Assembly (NCBI GenBank): GCA_014621425.1
Contig: JAANBB010000595.1
Coordinates: forward strand, 1 to 20,917
Source of the DNA: Cylindrodendrum hubeiense
Taxonomy: Eukaryota; Ascomycota; Sordariomycetes; Hypocreales; Nectriaceae
DNA length: 20,917 nucleotides
Direction: 5' to 3'
A program made the position numbers and the translations under genes. Below, piece after piece: positions 9,872-19,319 of this stretch. The notes under the pieces were generated by a model. The model made no database searches. It saw only the letters and a program-made list of their open reading frames with translations, and had not been told where the DNA came from. Every line of letters starts with the position of its first letter. The stretch's first letter is position 1.

Positions 9872-10534
9872 CGACGATGATTTGCTCACCGGAGGTACGA
9901 CAGAGAGAAGGCGAGAGGCCGTCATTATCTCGGCCCTTGTTTGGACGCGGAAAGGGACGTGGATATCATGCATGCAAGCAAGCAAGCACATTTAACTTGC
10001 CTGCCACGACGGAACAGCAAAGATAGACAACGCATTAGCTATACATATATAGGTAGTGGAAACTCACGAGAGGCCACATGAGCCCCGTTTCTGATCCTGG
10101 TGTTGTCAACTCGGTGACACTCCATCACGTGGGAGACACAAACACCCAATGCAGATAGCCGTAGAGCGAGCAGACCGCACATCCCGGACACAACACGCCC
10201 CAAACGGGACAAACAACGACCGCCAGCCCGAACCTCGACCCCGAATCACAATCAAGGAATAATGATAAAAGGAGCTCCCGTCCGCCTGTTCCCTGCTGCC
10301 GGGGCCCAAGCCTCTTCCTGGATCCAGCCTCGCCCAGCGCCTCGTTCAGCGCTTCAGCGCCAACTCGGTGTATACTGCTGCATCGCCGCTCCGCCTATTC
10401 GCGAACCTGCATCACACTTGCGGCTCCCTGCCGACTGCTCGTTCCCGCCGTTGATCCTGGGTGACGGCGTATAAATTACGTGCACGTCCTGAGCCCTTGT
10501 TTGCACCTCGCCTGGGCTCTTCCCGTCCTCGACC
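9872..10534. other. Intergenic: 3' region of the mit1-like gene and promoter/leader of the CCCH gene
   Basis: No gene seen. It contains a short AAGC run (about 9973-9988), an AT-rich stretch around 10040-10053 that may belong to the 3' end of the remodeller transcript, a CACGTG palindrome at 10126-10131 (E-box-like), and a TATA element at 10470-10477. Confidence 0.6.
10470..10477 (+). promoter_or_regulatory. TATA box candidate for the CCCH zinc-finger gene
   Basis: TATAAATT lies 65 bp upstream of the ATG at 10535, followed by a pyrimidine-rich leader. Orientation and spacing suit a core promoter with a short 5' leader. Confidence 0.45.
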
Positions 10535-11952
10535 ATGGATCCCATCTGTCGAATTGTCCTCTCCAAGAGCACGTCTGCCGCACCCGCTCCAACTCCCTCG
10601 TCACCGCAATCTCCCTCTTCTCCTCCATCTTTCGCTTCTCTGTCGCTTTCCTCCAAGGACAACTCCCCCGAGCCGAACACTCAGCGGCTTGCCGACGCCT
10701 CACACGCCATGGAGCACCATCAGAGTCCCTCCCAGACCAACATCCGCGCCCGCGCAAGCTGGATCTATGCCAACTCGCAGAAAGACGCCCAGCAGGGCCA
10801 GCAGCTGTACCGCGCGGCAGCGCCTCGGGGTGCCACGTCCCCCAACTGGCGCGTCCCTCAGGTGGACGTCGGTGTTTGGGGGCACACGACCCAGGCCAAC
10901 TACACGCTGGGCAGCTTCTCCCCTCCCAGAATCGAACCGACTTTGGGTGGCCTAGGGGGCTACGCATATTGCCTGGACCGAGGCAATGGGCAGTACACCA
11001 GACTTATACCCGCCGACGTGCTGCCTCCCATGAACGAGATTCCTGCACGCCAGCCCGGACCACCAGGAATGGTGATTCTGCCAGATCTGCATGTGGCACC
11101 TCCCCAGGGAGTTGCGCCGCTGAACAAACCAGTCACTATGAAGGTACGTGTGGCGCCAGAGATCACATAGAGGTCAGGGGAGCTAAGTAGCTTAGACTTG
11201 GCAGATTCGAATGGGGCCGGCATCTGATATCCTTCAGGTAACAAGCCATCTCTCCCTCTCAGCCCCTGTGAATCCTCCACTACGATGTGAAAGAGCTAAC
11301 ATTCATAATAGCACCAAATCGACCAGATCGTTGCCACATCTCCCGCCGTAGCAAAAAAACCCAAGGTCTACTGCGACAAGTGGATTCACGACGGCCAGTG
11401 CGCCTTCGCCCAGCAGGGCTGCAAGTTCAAGCACGAGATGCCCTTCGACAAAGCCACGCAGCATTCCCTTGGTCTCTTCCAAGGGCTTCCAGGCTGGTGG
11501 AAGAGACTCCAGGTTGAGCTGCGGAAGCAGGAAGAGGATCGCAGGAAGGAAATTGAAGAGTTGTTCTCAACTACTCCTATCTCGCCTGCTGCTTTGGCGG
11601 ACCAGGCTGCTGTCGACAGGCATTCAGGTGCCTTCATGGACCAGCCGGGGTGGCAGAATAACACTGCTGGCAACATGCAGCCTCGGGTGCCCCCGGAGCT
11701 GAACTTGAAGAACTTGAACAAGCGACATGGTAGGTGGCGACGGTGAGGTTTGGAACTGCGGCTGATAGGTTCGTAGATGCCCCTCGTGCGTTGTCTACCG
11801 GGTCAGCTGTTGGATCTGTCTGGAGCCCCATCAGCCAGCAGCACAAGACTAGACAGTCAACAGCTCTGGTCAATAACCCTAGCAGACGCAACACTTGGGC
11901 TCCTCGTGGAGGAAATTACCCCAGTCATCCCCCATCGAACAAGGCTATTTAG
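10535..11952 (+). CDS. CCCH-type zinc-finger protein, putative RNA-binding
   Basis: Model: exons 10535..11143, 11205..11237, 11312..11729 and 11777..11952, coding for 411 residues. Introns are 61, 74 and 47 nt; donors GTACGT, GTAACA, GTAGGT; intron 2 has a clear GCTAAC branch site. Residues 1-60 are Ser/Pro-rich low complexity. Exon 2 is an 11-codon microexon. The single zinc finger is C235-x8-C244-x6-C251-x3-H255, within KVYCDKWIHDGQC and CKFKH. A Trp/charged, probably helical segment follows (about 268-300), then a polar C-terminal tail. CCCH fingers usually bind RNA; the target cannot be told. The last intron is inferred: if retained, translation stops at 11746 after NKRHGRWRR. The spliced frame stays open for 58 codons with protein-like composition and is preferred. 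Confidence 0.75.
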
Positions 11953-12144
11953 GGGGGGTAATGGATGCCTGATGGCTCGCAAGACTGGACCCGGAGTATT
12001 TACGAGACTCTCGTATTGGGATGAGAGGTTGGAACTTTTCAGTCTCGCCTTTAACTGTTTTTCTTTTGGGTAGATAAAACCATATCAAGGGGTTCGCACA
12101 CTATAGGCGCAACCACAGTAATACAATGAGTTAGTTCCTCTGTC
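11953..12144. other. Short convergent 3' region between the CCCH gene and dihydroorotase
   Basis: Only 192 bp separate the two stop codons, so the two 3' untranslated regions probably overlap. A T-rich stretch at about 12050-12070 is the only feature seen. Confidence 0.5.
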
Positions 12145-13428
12145 TCAGATCCATTCCAGGCTCCAGGTGGGTTGGCCGGTCCGGAAGGGCTGGACCTCAA
12201 CGCCGTCGCCGACAGTGTTACCGGAGACGACTTCATCTCCTTTGGTCAGCTTTATCCTCTCGCCAGATTTATCCTCAGCTCCGTAGAACTTGCGGCCGAA
12301 ACTGCTGAAGAAACCCGCCAGAAGCTCCTGGGTGACGTCCTCCTCCTTAATCTCCTCACGTTCGATAGCCGCCTCGAGCGCAGAGAGGACAATCTGGGTA
12401 GCGTAGGGCTGAGTGAAGACACCAGCAGCAGTCTTTCCCTTCTTCTTGGCGCTGATATCATGAGGAGCAGAGTCGGTGCCAAGGAAGAACTTGCCCTTGC
12501 TGCCGACAACAGCCTGCAGAAGAGCGGTGCGGTCCTCGGGTGTCTATTGATTCGTCAGTCTTAATTTCCTCTACCCGTCTCAGAGCTTATTGTAATCAAG
12601 AATCGCTTGAAAAGTCTCGCCTCAGGTTGCACATACCTTGGCGACGGGCTTGCAGTAGCAGAACTGGGGTGGTACAAGTTAGCCGTTGAACCTAAGCGAA
12701 GCAAACAGTTTAGCGGCATGAATGGAGAATCACTCACCACATCCGCAGCAGCGTCATCGACGAGGAGAAAGAGGTGGTGCGAGGTAATGGTGCCAACGAC
12801 GTTGTCTCCGCAGGCGTTGACGGCCGCCACAGCGTCTTTGGTAGAGCAATGCTCAAGGACAATCTTCAGTTCCAGTGAGTACTTGCTATAAAAAGATATC
12901 ACTCCTGGGGGTAAAAACCTTCAGGCGGGGGAACCTCTCATGAAGTCCCTTCAGAGTCGGAAGAAACTTAGACTCGGCGTTAAGAATTGTGATCCCCTTC
13001 TTGGGGTCACTGGGGACCTCTCCGTGCAGGTTGAGCACCAGGCCCTCCGATTCCATAGCAGCGAAGACATCGTAATATTCCTCGTAGCTAATGACTCCGG
13101 CATCTGAGTTAGTAGTGACTCCGGCAGGGTACGACTTGACGCCAGCAATTCCGGCTCGCTTGGCTTCGCGAATCACCTCGGGAGTGATTGTCGGGTGCAG
13201 GTACAGAGTCATCAGGTAGTTGATGGACGAGTCTATGGCCTGGAGGCGCGATTTGTAGGAGAGCGCCTGCTCAACGGTAGTTACAGGTGGTGTAAGATTG
13301 GGCATCACGTAAACGGTGTTGACTCCTCCTTGACGAATCGTCTTGGTGACAGCCTCAGCCATCTTGTCATCTCGGAGGTGGACGTGGAAATCGGCCGCCG
13401 CCGGGAGTTCGAAGGGTCCGAGAGTCAT
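12145..13428 (-). CDS. URA4: Dihydroorotase (URA4-like)
   Basis: Model: exons 13428..12919, 12863..12738, 12663..12637 and 12543..12145, coding for 353 residues, the normal length for the homodimeric class. It reversibly cyclises carbamoyl aspartate to dihydroorotate, the third step of de novo pyrimidine synthesis, in the cytosol. Metal and catalytic residues are visible: H15-x-H17 in FHVHLRD, the lysine expected to be carboxylated K98 (GVKSYPAG), H135 (LNLHGE), H175 ([10 protein letters not shown]) and catalytic D245 (LGTDSAPHD). Substrate-contact segments MPNLTPPVT (42-50) and FCYCKPVAK (213-221) are present. The latter is a complete 27-nt microexon. Introns are 55, 74 and 93 nt. The first uses a weak donor, GTTTTT, but GT-AG splicing there joins PRLK to IVLEHC exactly as the family requires. 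All key residues are intact, so the enzyme should be active. It is divergent from CSN3. Confidence 0.95.
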
Positions 13429-14004
13429 GATGGCGACGTTTCAGAGAAGAATTGGGAGGGAAAATGCCAGACGGGGCTGATTCGAATAGATTGATAGCAG
13501 TGTAGAGCCAGGAAGTGAAAATCGAACAAGCAGTCTTACACAGAACTTCTCGACGATCGTAGAAAATTGAATCCCGCAATCTGGAGTTTTCAATACAATT
13601 ATGGCCTAGATGACCCCGCGATTGGAGGGGCTTATCGATAAGGCCCATCTCCAAGCTGCAACAAGGCTCGTGGCGGCGAAACCTCGGCTCCGCTCTTGCC
13701 TGGACGGAGCTGCACACCTGCCCGCTGCCTTAAGCCGACCACCTACCTATGCTTCATGCTTCATTAATACAACCTACCAAGCAGCCATTCACCCACCGAC
13801 CTTACCGTAGCGCCCAACTTCAGGTGCATTTTACAACCGAAACTGCAGCAGCCGGTGTTGGTCCAGTCATCCCGCTGACTCGAGCATGACGAGCAGGTGA
13901 TCGATCTATCACGCCGGTTCAACCTCCGATTCCCCCGCCCTCACGAGCCACCGCTCACGTCGACCGTCTCGCGAAGTCTCCCACGCGGAGAGAGCCTGTT
14001 CAAG
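13429..14004. promoter_or_regulatory. Divergent promoter region, URA4-like / CSN3
   Basis: A 576 bp gap lies between outward-facing start codons. No TATA box is evident. The CSN3 side is pyrimidine-rich, with a possible four-codon upstream frame at 13886-13900. An open frame entering the CSN3 reading frame from 13897 begins with GTG, so ATG 14005 is the first in-frame ATG. Confidence 0.55.
13886..13900 (+). other. Minimal upstream ORF candidate before CSN3
   Basis: ATG at 13886 is followed by three codons and TGA, out of frame with the CSN3 ATG 119 nt later. It would matter only if transcription starts upstream of 13886, which the sequence does not show. Confidence 0.25.
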
Positions 14005-15588
14005 ATGGATTCCGTCTGGGCCACTCTGGCGGCCTTTTCGGGAGCTCCGGATGCTACCAGCTCAAAGAAACAGCTCGACACCGTTCTTAGGGATCACGCA
14101 CTAGCTGTCAAGCAGCTCCTAGCCGCCCATCGCCAGGTTATCGCAGCCAACGTTAGCCAGATTCTTGCAGTACGGGCCCTTTCCACCCTATCTGTATTCT
14201 TTCTTGATACTGATACGTCCTAGAAACTCGATCCTGCAGAAAACTCCATCGCGTTCCTCGCTATCCTCCAAGCGTCATTGGACCCTCGCCACCCCCCAGC
14301 TGGCATCGACCGAATCGCACTCCTCGACGAAACACTCCGATTTCTCCTCAACTTCGAGCCACTTCAGATCAGATACGTTGGCTCATCGTTCCGGAAGCTT
14401 CTTGAAGCTATAACAGCAGGTCAAGTGTTCTCGGTATGTGATCATCTCAACGGTTTGATCTTAGGGTGCTAATACATAGTCCTATCGCAGCCTCTTGTCT
14501 CTATTGAGGCGGTAGCGACTGCGATGCTGCGAATAGATCCCAGCGGCAGCATGTTCACATCTACACATCTGATGCTGGTGAAACATGCATACGAATCAAC
14601 CTGGATTGAGCCGGCGCTGAAGGTTCTTGACTGTGATATCACATTCTACCCAGGAATGGCAGGTCAGAAGGATGCAAAGCTACTTTGCGACGACAGCATC
14701 ACGTCAGCTTCTTACATATCTGTCGATACGGGATTGACTGATTCCGTGAAAAGCGCATCAGTACTGGAGTACAATCTCCTGTCGGGCTTGTGCTACATGA
14801 CAAAAAAGGATTGGCCCAAAGCCCATCGAGCCCTGGAGCGAGTCATAACACACCCTTCTAGGGACAAGGGAGTGTCCAAAATTATGGATGAGGCGTACAA
14901 GAGATGGGTGCTAGTAGGACTTCTCAAAAACGGGAAAGAACCTACCCTCCCGCCGTATACCGCTCTCTCAGCCAAGAATACCTACGACACCCTGGGACTG
15001 CCGTACAAGAGCGTTGCCAACAATTTCTCCACAACCAATGCGGCACAATTAAAAGGCGAGGTGGAAGGGAACCACCTGGTTTGGGAGGACGATAATAACC
15101 TGGCTCTTGTTGCCGAAGTGGTGGCAGCATACCAAAAGTGGCAGATCATCAACCTCAGAGACATCTACAAACAAATATCCATCTCCCAGCTGCGCCGGAT
15201 AACACTCAGTGCCGAAACTGGCGAGCCGTTAAAGGACGACGACGAGGTTGCGAACTTAGTGCGCGAAATGATTGGGTCAAACTTGCTCAAGGGAGAGCTA
15301 CTCCAAGGAAATGGTGGCGAAGACAGCTACCTCAAGTTCCACGACGAGAGCGATTTTATGACGGAGACGGACTTTGCACGAGAAATCGCCCAACGCCACC
15401 ATAACATTGAGAGCTTAGGAAAGCAGTACCAGGCAGCAAATGATCGCCTAAGCAGCAGCAAGGAATACGTGAGACACATGGTTAGAGAGCAGAAGAGGGC
15501 GGAAAAGGATGGAACCGATCCTGGTGTTGGCTTTGATTCGCAGATAGAAGACGAGGACTTGATGACCGGCATCATGGCTCATGGTTAG
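14005..15588 (+). CDS. CSN3: COP9 signalosome complex subunit 3 (CSN3)
   Basis: Model: exons 14005..14169, 14224..14433 and 14491..15588, coding for 490 residues. Introns are 54 and 57 nt, both phase 0, with donors GTACGG and GTATGT. ATG 14005 in context AAGATGG is the first in-frame ATG. The body is helical-repeat-like (about 55-320), followed by a PCI/winged-helix region (about 320-410; HLVWEDDNNLALVAEVV, then the ISISQLRRITLS segment typical of PCI winged helices), and a charged C-terminal helix with ESLGKQYQAANDR. CSN3 is a scaffold subunit of the COP9 signalosome, which removes Nedd8 from cullin-RING ubiquitin ligases in nucleus and cytosol; in filamentous fungi the complex controls development. 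PCI subunits of the proteasome lid (Rpn3) are relatives, but the N-terminal sequence and length fit CSN3 better. Confidence 0.88.
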
Positions 15589-16226
15589 GTTGCTCTCAAT
15601 CACGGGGCCCTGACGACAAAGCATATGCAACCCTGTTGGACGTCGGGTGTATTAAGTAGAAGATATTAGGGTGAGGACTGGCTTGATGCCTCACACGAAT
15701 TATGGTAAATGAAGGAATGCCGCATCATTCCAGCTCTCAAACCGAAGAGAGTTGAGACCTAGATTACCACCACCTTGTGATAGTACCGCACCCATCTGAC
15801 TGAAATATGAATGCCGAGACCTTCCAGTGTAGTATACTGGATGACTTAGAATCACTTGATTGGGAATTTTCCTTTACTCATGGGAGTTTTCCCATTCAGG
15901 ATTCTTTCCTGGCAAACCTTGAAGCCATCAAGCGACTTTTCTTGCCATCCAGAGGACATCCACAACCCTTTGGTCCACCCTTCTGGCCACCCTTGTGATA
16001 CTTTGCGAAAATTTTGAGATCCCTTGATGACCTCTGAGATTTACGGGTTTTACGTATATAACATCGTTGCGTTCTTGGTTTCTTGTTATCCTTTGCTTTC
16101 CCTCTACTCATATTCAGAACTACTTTGTATACCACTGCATACTTGTCTTCAGTCCCAGTCTTCAACTCAAGAATCCCCTCTTACAGATAACATCACACAC
16201 ATATACCTCATACTCTGGATATCACC
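15589..16226. other. Intergenic: 3' region of CSN3 and promoter of the PLC-like gene
   Basis: No gene seen. A 63-codon frame at 15807-15998 lacks any domain or signal. The last 170 bp before ATG 16227 hold a TATA element and pyrimidine-rich tracts that resemble a core promoter and leader. Confidence 0.6.
16055..16061 (+). promoter_or_regulatory. TATA box candidate for the PLC-like gene
   Basis: TATATAA, 166 bp upstream of ATG 16227, is followed by CT-rich tracts suited to transcription initiation. TATA-type promoters are common for regulated secreted proteins; use here is inferred. Confidence 0.45.
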
Positions 16227-18833
16227 ATGGTGTCTCGGCAGAACATGGGTTCTGTCTCACTAAGACTGATTTTCCTCCTGCTTGGACCTTTGACAGTAAT
16301 TGTCAACGGCCTTCCAACACCTATGCGCCCTCCAGACGCAAACGCAACAGCCCTCCAAACCGTTAAGGAGCAGGACATAGTGGGCAACAAATTCTACTAT
16401 GGTCCCAAGTATAACGGGGGGTACCCCGACAACGTCCTGAGGCAGTTAGCTCAGCTCCAGAGACCTCAACTTCCTGCTATCCGCCGCCCCAAGCCAATTA
16501 GCACGGAATCAGCTGCATCTTCAGGCATTGGTCCCCATACTCCCTTTGATAAGCCATTCATCGGACCCAACATTCCCGCCATTGGCAACCCCGACACGTT
16601 TCTCGGCCAGGACTCTAAAGCGGAACAGAAGTCAAAGCCCGAGCAAAAGGCAAGGCGTGAACAGAATGAAGAGCCTGAGCAGATACAGGAGTTTACTGTT
16701 CACGGCGAGAACGAACCTGATGGAATCCCTAGTGTCCCTAGGCTCACTGTCGGCTTCGGTTCATACTCCTCTACTGGAAATAAGAAGGCTCCCATTCCAC
16801 TCGCTGCCAGAGCGGAGAAGAGAGACAAGGGACAGAGAAAGGAGAACTCGGAATCTAGGCCTTTCACACTTCGGGACAAAGATGATACCCCAGTGCAACC
16901 TCCAAAGCCTCAGCCAAGCGGATTTATGAAGCATACTCTCGGTCTCATACTACCCAAGTTTCTGTTCGACCCAATCACCATCAATGCAAGTGGAGAGCCA
17001 ACACCTTTGCCTTCCAATATTCACCCCATCTATGATACGCCAGAACGGCCTCAAATAATTCGTCCAAGTGAGTATCGGGGGCCTCTCACTATACCCGGGA
17101 TCCCGTTCGTCTACGACACCCCCGAGGATTCAGGGGAATCTTCCTCCTTGAGTAAGTCTTCCATTTCCAGCACCGAATATACAACCAATACAGGTGAAGA
17201 GCCGATACCCTCACCTTCCAATATTCACCCTGTCTATGATACGCCAGAGCGGCCTCAGATAATTCGTCCAAGTGATTATCAGGAGCCTCTCGCTATCCCA
17301 CGACCCAAGTTGCCCATCGCCTACGGCACCCCCAAGGATTCGGGGGAATCTATCTCCTTGAACAGGCCTGCCATTTTCAGCAACGAGAATAATCACACAA
17401 GCGAGGATGATAGGGAATTGAGTAAGCGCGAGACTTCTCCAGATGATACATATCTCACCGAATGGTCCACGATAATCACGCTTGTCAACGCCACCCCGTA
17501 CCGCTGGCGCAAGGGCTACTCTCACTCCTACCAGCTAGAGATGTGGGACAAGAGATTCCCCGAGTATATCGAGCCGGGACAATCGCATCGCATCTTCAGC
17601 TCTCTGGGTCAGGGAAATATCCTAACTGACTCAGCCGGCGAGGTCGCCTACCATCTTGAGGGCACATCCAAACCCATGTCCTTCCTGATTCAGAGACGCA
17701 AGGGCAAGAAGCATCATATGTTCATCCGGTTCCTTGAAAATCTCGAGACTAAAGCCAACGACAAGGGTGCTCATTTCGATCTCGGATGGCACATGTTTCC
17801 TGGTGGTTCCACCTTCATCCTGGCGGGCAAAGAGGGTGACTTCGTATCTACAGATCCTCCCAAGGGTTGGATGCAAGCCCTTCTCCCCGAGATTGGCCAT
17901 GTGCCACTCAGGGAGATTGTCATGCCTCGTGCACATCACGCGGGCATGTCCAAGGGCAATGTACGAATCGGTGTCGGCCAGGCGGCTAACACGCTCTGCC
18001 AAACAAAGACCGTCAGTCATCAGATTGAACAACTGGGCGTTCGAGTTCTCGACGTCCGTCCGATCCTCTTCGAGAAAGTATATCGTGCTGCTCACGGTAC
18101 CATGATCCTCGGGGGGTGGAACGGCATGCTTGGAGAAACCGTGCAAGAAATCGCCGAAGCTGTTCACGCATTCCACAAGTCGTACCCCGGCGAACTCATC
18201 ATTCTCGATCTTTCCACCCCCGATACCGGACACCTCGATGGCGGGCTCAAAGAAATGACCGACTCGGATATCCAGGGCCTGTACGATATCCTAGTCAAGT
18301 GGACCAATCCCTTGGTGCTTCCCGACAACGAGGACATCACCCAGTGGCCACTCAAGCGCTTCATCGGCAACAAGAAGTCGGGGACCATCATCCGCATCAG
18401 TCAGGCCTGGGCCGACAGGAAGGGCTTCCCTGGTGGTAAGCACGGTTTCGTCGCGGACAAGAACTTCCCCATGAACCACCGGTGGTCGGACAAGAACCAA
18501 GGAGACGCGATGTTCAACGACCAGATCGACTACATCCGACGCAACAAGCCAAGGCGCAACTCGAGGCTGTTTCACGCGGACTGGTTGCTCACGCAGTCAG
18601 TTGGACAAGCCATATTCCCAATAAAATCCATCAACGAGATGGCTCTTGAGACGTATGGCGGCCTGTATCACAACCTCTGGAATGCGACAACGGACGAAAC
18701 TTACCCAAACTGGATCGCGACGGATAACATTCACTCGTCAGAGCTAACCAGCTTTGTAGTGGCATTGAACCACTGCTTTGTAGCTCGGCGGTGTGGCGAC
18801 TTGGGAGGCAAGGTGAAGAAGCTTAGGGGCTAG
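16227..18833 (+). CDS. Secreted PLC-like phosphodiesterase with repeat-bearing pro-region
   Basis: Single exon, 868 residues; start context CACCATGG is strong. A signal peptide spans residues 1-28 (cleavage near VNG). The next 370 residues are Pro/Ser/Glu-rich and low in order. They carry two Kex2-type dibasic sites, K198-R199 and K400-R401, flanking a block of 67-68 residues present twice (256-322 and 323-390). From 402 a globular domain begins. At about 560-840 it resembles the PLC-like TIM-barrel phosphodiesterases: MPRAHHAGM (H570/H571), LDVRP (D609, R611) and AAHGT (H623) lie in the order of the catalytic His, Asp-x-Arg and second His of bacterial PI-PLC. Substrate is unknown; phosphoinositide or glycosyl-PI cleavage is possible but not shown. 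The HD pair of bacterial PI-PLC reads HH here. Cleavage at R401 would release a mature enzyme of 467 residues. Extracellular location is inferred from the signal peptide and processing sites. Confidence 0.8.
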   Translation: MVSRQNMGSVSLRLIFLLLGPLTVIVNGLPTPMRPPDANATALQTVKEQDIVGNKFYYGPKYNGGYPDNVLRQLAQLQRPQLPAIRRPKPISTESAASSGIGPHTPFDKPFIGPNIPAIGNPDTFLGQDSKAEQKSKPEQKARREQNEEPEQIQEFTVHGENEPDGIPSVPRLTVGFGSYSSTGNKKAPIPLAARAEKRDKGQRKENSESRPFTLRDKDDTPVQPPKPQPSGFMKHTLGLILPKFLFDPITINASGEPTPLPSNIHPIYDTPERPQIIRPSEYRGPLTIPGIPFVYDTPEDSGESSSLSKSSISSTEYTTNTGEEPIPSPSNIHPVYDTPERPQIIRPSDYQEPLAIPRPKLPIAYGTPKDSGESISLNRPAIFSNENNHTSEDDRELSKRETSPDDTYLTEWSTIITLVNATPYRWRKGYSHSYQLEMWDKRFPEYIEPGQSHRIFSSLGQGNILTDSAGEVAYHLEGTSKPMSFLIQRRKGKKHHMFIRFLENLETKANDKGAHFDLGWHMFPGGSTFILAGKEGDFVSTDPPKGWMQALLPEIGHVPLREIVMPRAHHAGMSKGNVRIGVGQAANTLCQTKTVSHQIEQLGVRVLDVRPILFEKVYRAAHGTMILGGWNGMLGETVQEIAEAVHAFHKSYPGELIILDLSTPDTGHLDGGLKEMTDSDIQGLYDILVKWTNPLVLPDNEDITQWPLKRFIGNKKSGTIIRISQAWADRKGFPGGKHGFVADKNFPMNHRWSDKNQGDAMFNDQIDYIRRNKPRRNSRLFHADWLLTQSVGQAIFPIKSINEMALETYGGLYHNLWNATTDETYPNWIATDNIHSSELTSFVVALNHCFVARRCGDLGGKVKKLRG
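16992..17395 (+). repeat. Two-copy in-frame tandem duplication in the PLC-like gene
   Basis: Copies at about 16992-17192 and 17193-17395, offset 204 bp in the core. The most similar core is at 17010 and 17214, coding PSNIHP[IV]YDTPERPQIIRPS[ED]Y with only a few synonymous or conservative changes over about 60 bp. The second half of the unit ([VA]Y[DG]TP[EK]DSGES) is more diverged. A fainter internal similarity (YDTPE appears twice within copy 1) suggests an older, shorter unit. Confidence 0.85.
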
Positions 18834-19319
18834 TGATATTGGAAAAGTCGAGTGTTGGCTCGTTGGCGAAGGTCGGGCAGGGTGTTGGATGATTGATGAC
18901 CGTATTGGTACTCGGGATAAAAGGTGGAACAAAGCCCGTAATCAGATTGTCGTTATGAGTTATAAAAATATAAAAATAGGTGGATAGTTTTAGAGATTGA
19001 ATGTTTCTGTTTTTGACTACGATTATATCCCATCCTCTTTCCCAATGTTGGGGCTCGTCTATGATGCTGAGTGATGACATGCATGTAAATGCGTCTAGTT
19101 TGGGTGTGCCCTCTTCCATGTTCCTTGAGCGCCCGAGATGATGTCCCATTGACAGGGAGGGCACTATGCGTCCGCTCGTCGCTCCCAGTAGTTCCTTTCC
19201 AATATTACATTCTTAACCATGCAGATGTCTATTTCCGTGTGACCTAAAATTCCCAAGCCCATTACGCCAGCCTCGCTGAATCTTCAAAGCACCATACCAA
19301 ACAGCTCTATTCGGACGCT
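18834..19319. other. Convergent 3' region between PLC-like and SUR7-like genes
   Basis: No gene seen in 486 bp. The AT-rich stretch at 18961-18977 (TATAAAAATATAAAAAT) is a candidate 3' end-formation element for the PLC-like transcript. Confidence 0.5.

Noticed and set aside
10476..11190. Long frames on both strands over the CCCH gene
   Set aside because: High GC leaves several frames open here. Only the 10535 frame continues through consensus introns to a zinc finger.
13897..14004. N-terminal extension of CSN3
   Set aside because: The upstream in-frame stretch starts with GTG, not ATG, and the ATG at 14005 matches the expected short N-terminus.
15807..15998. 63-codon frame between CSN3 and the PLC-like gene
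   Set aside because: No signal, domain or splice continuation; it lies in the probable promoter of the PLC-like gene.
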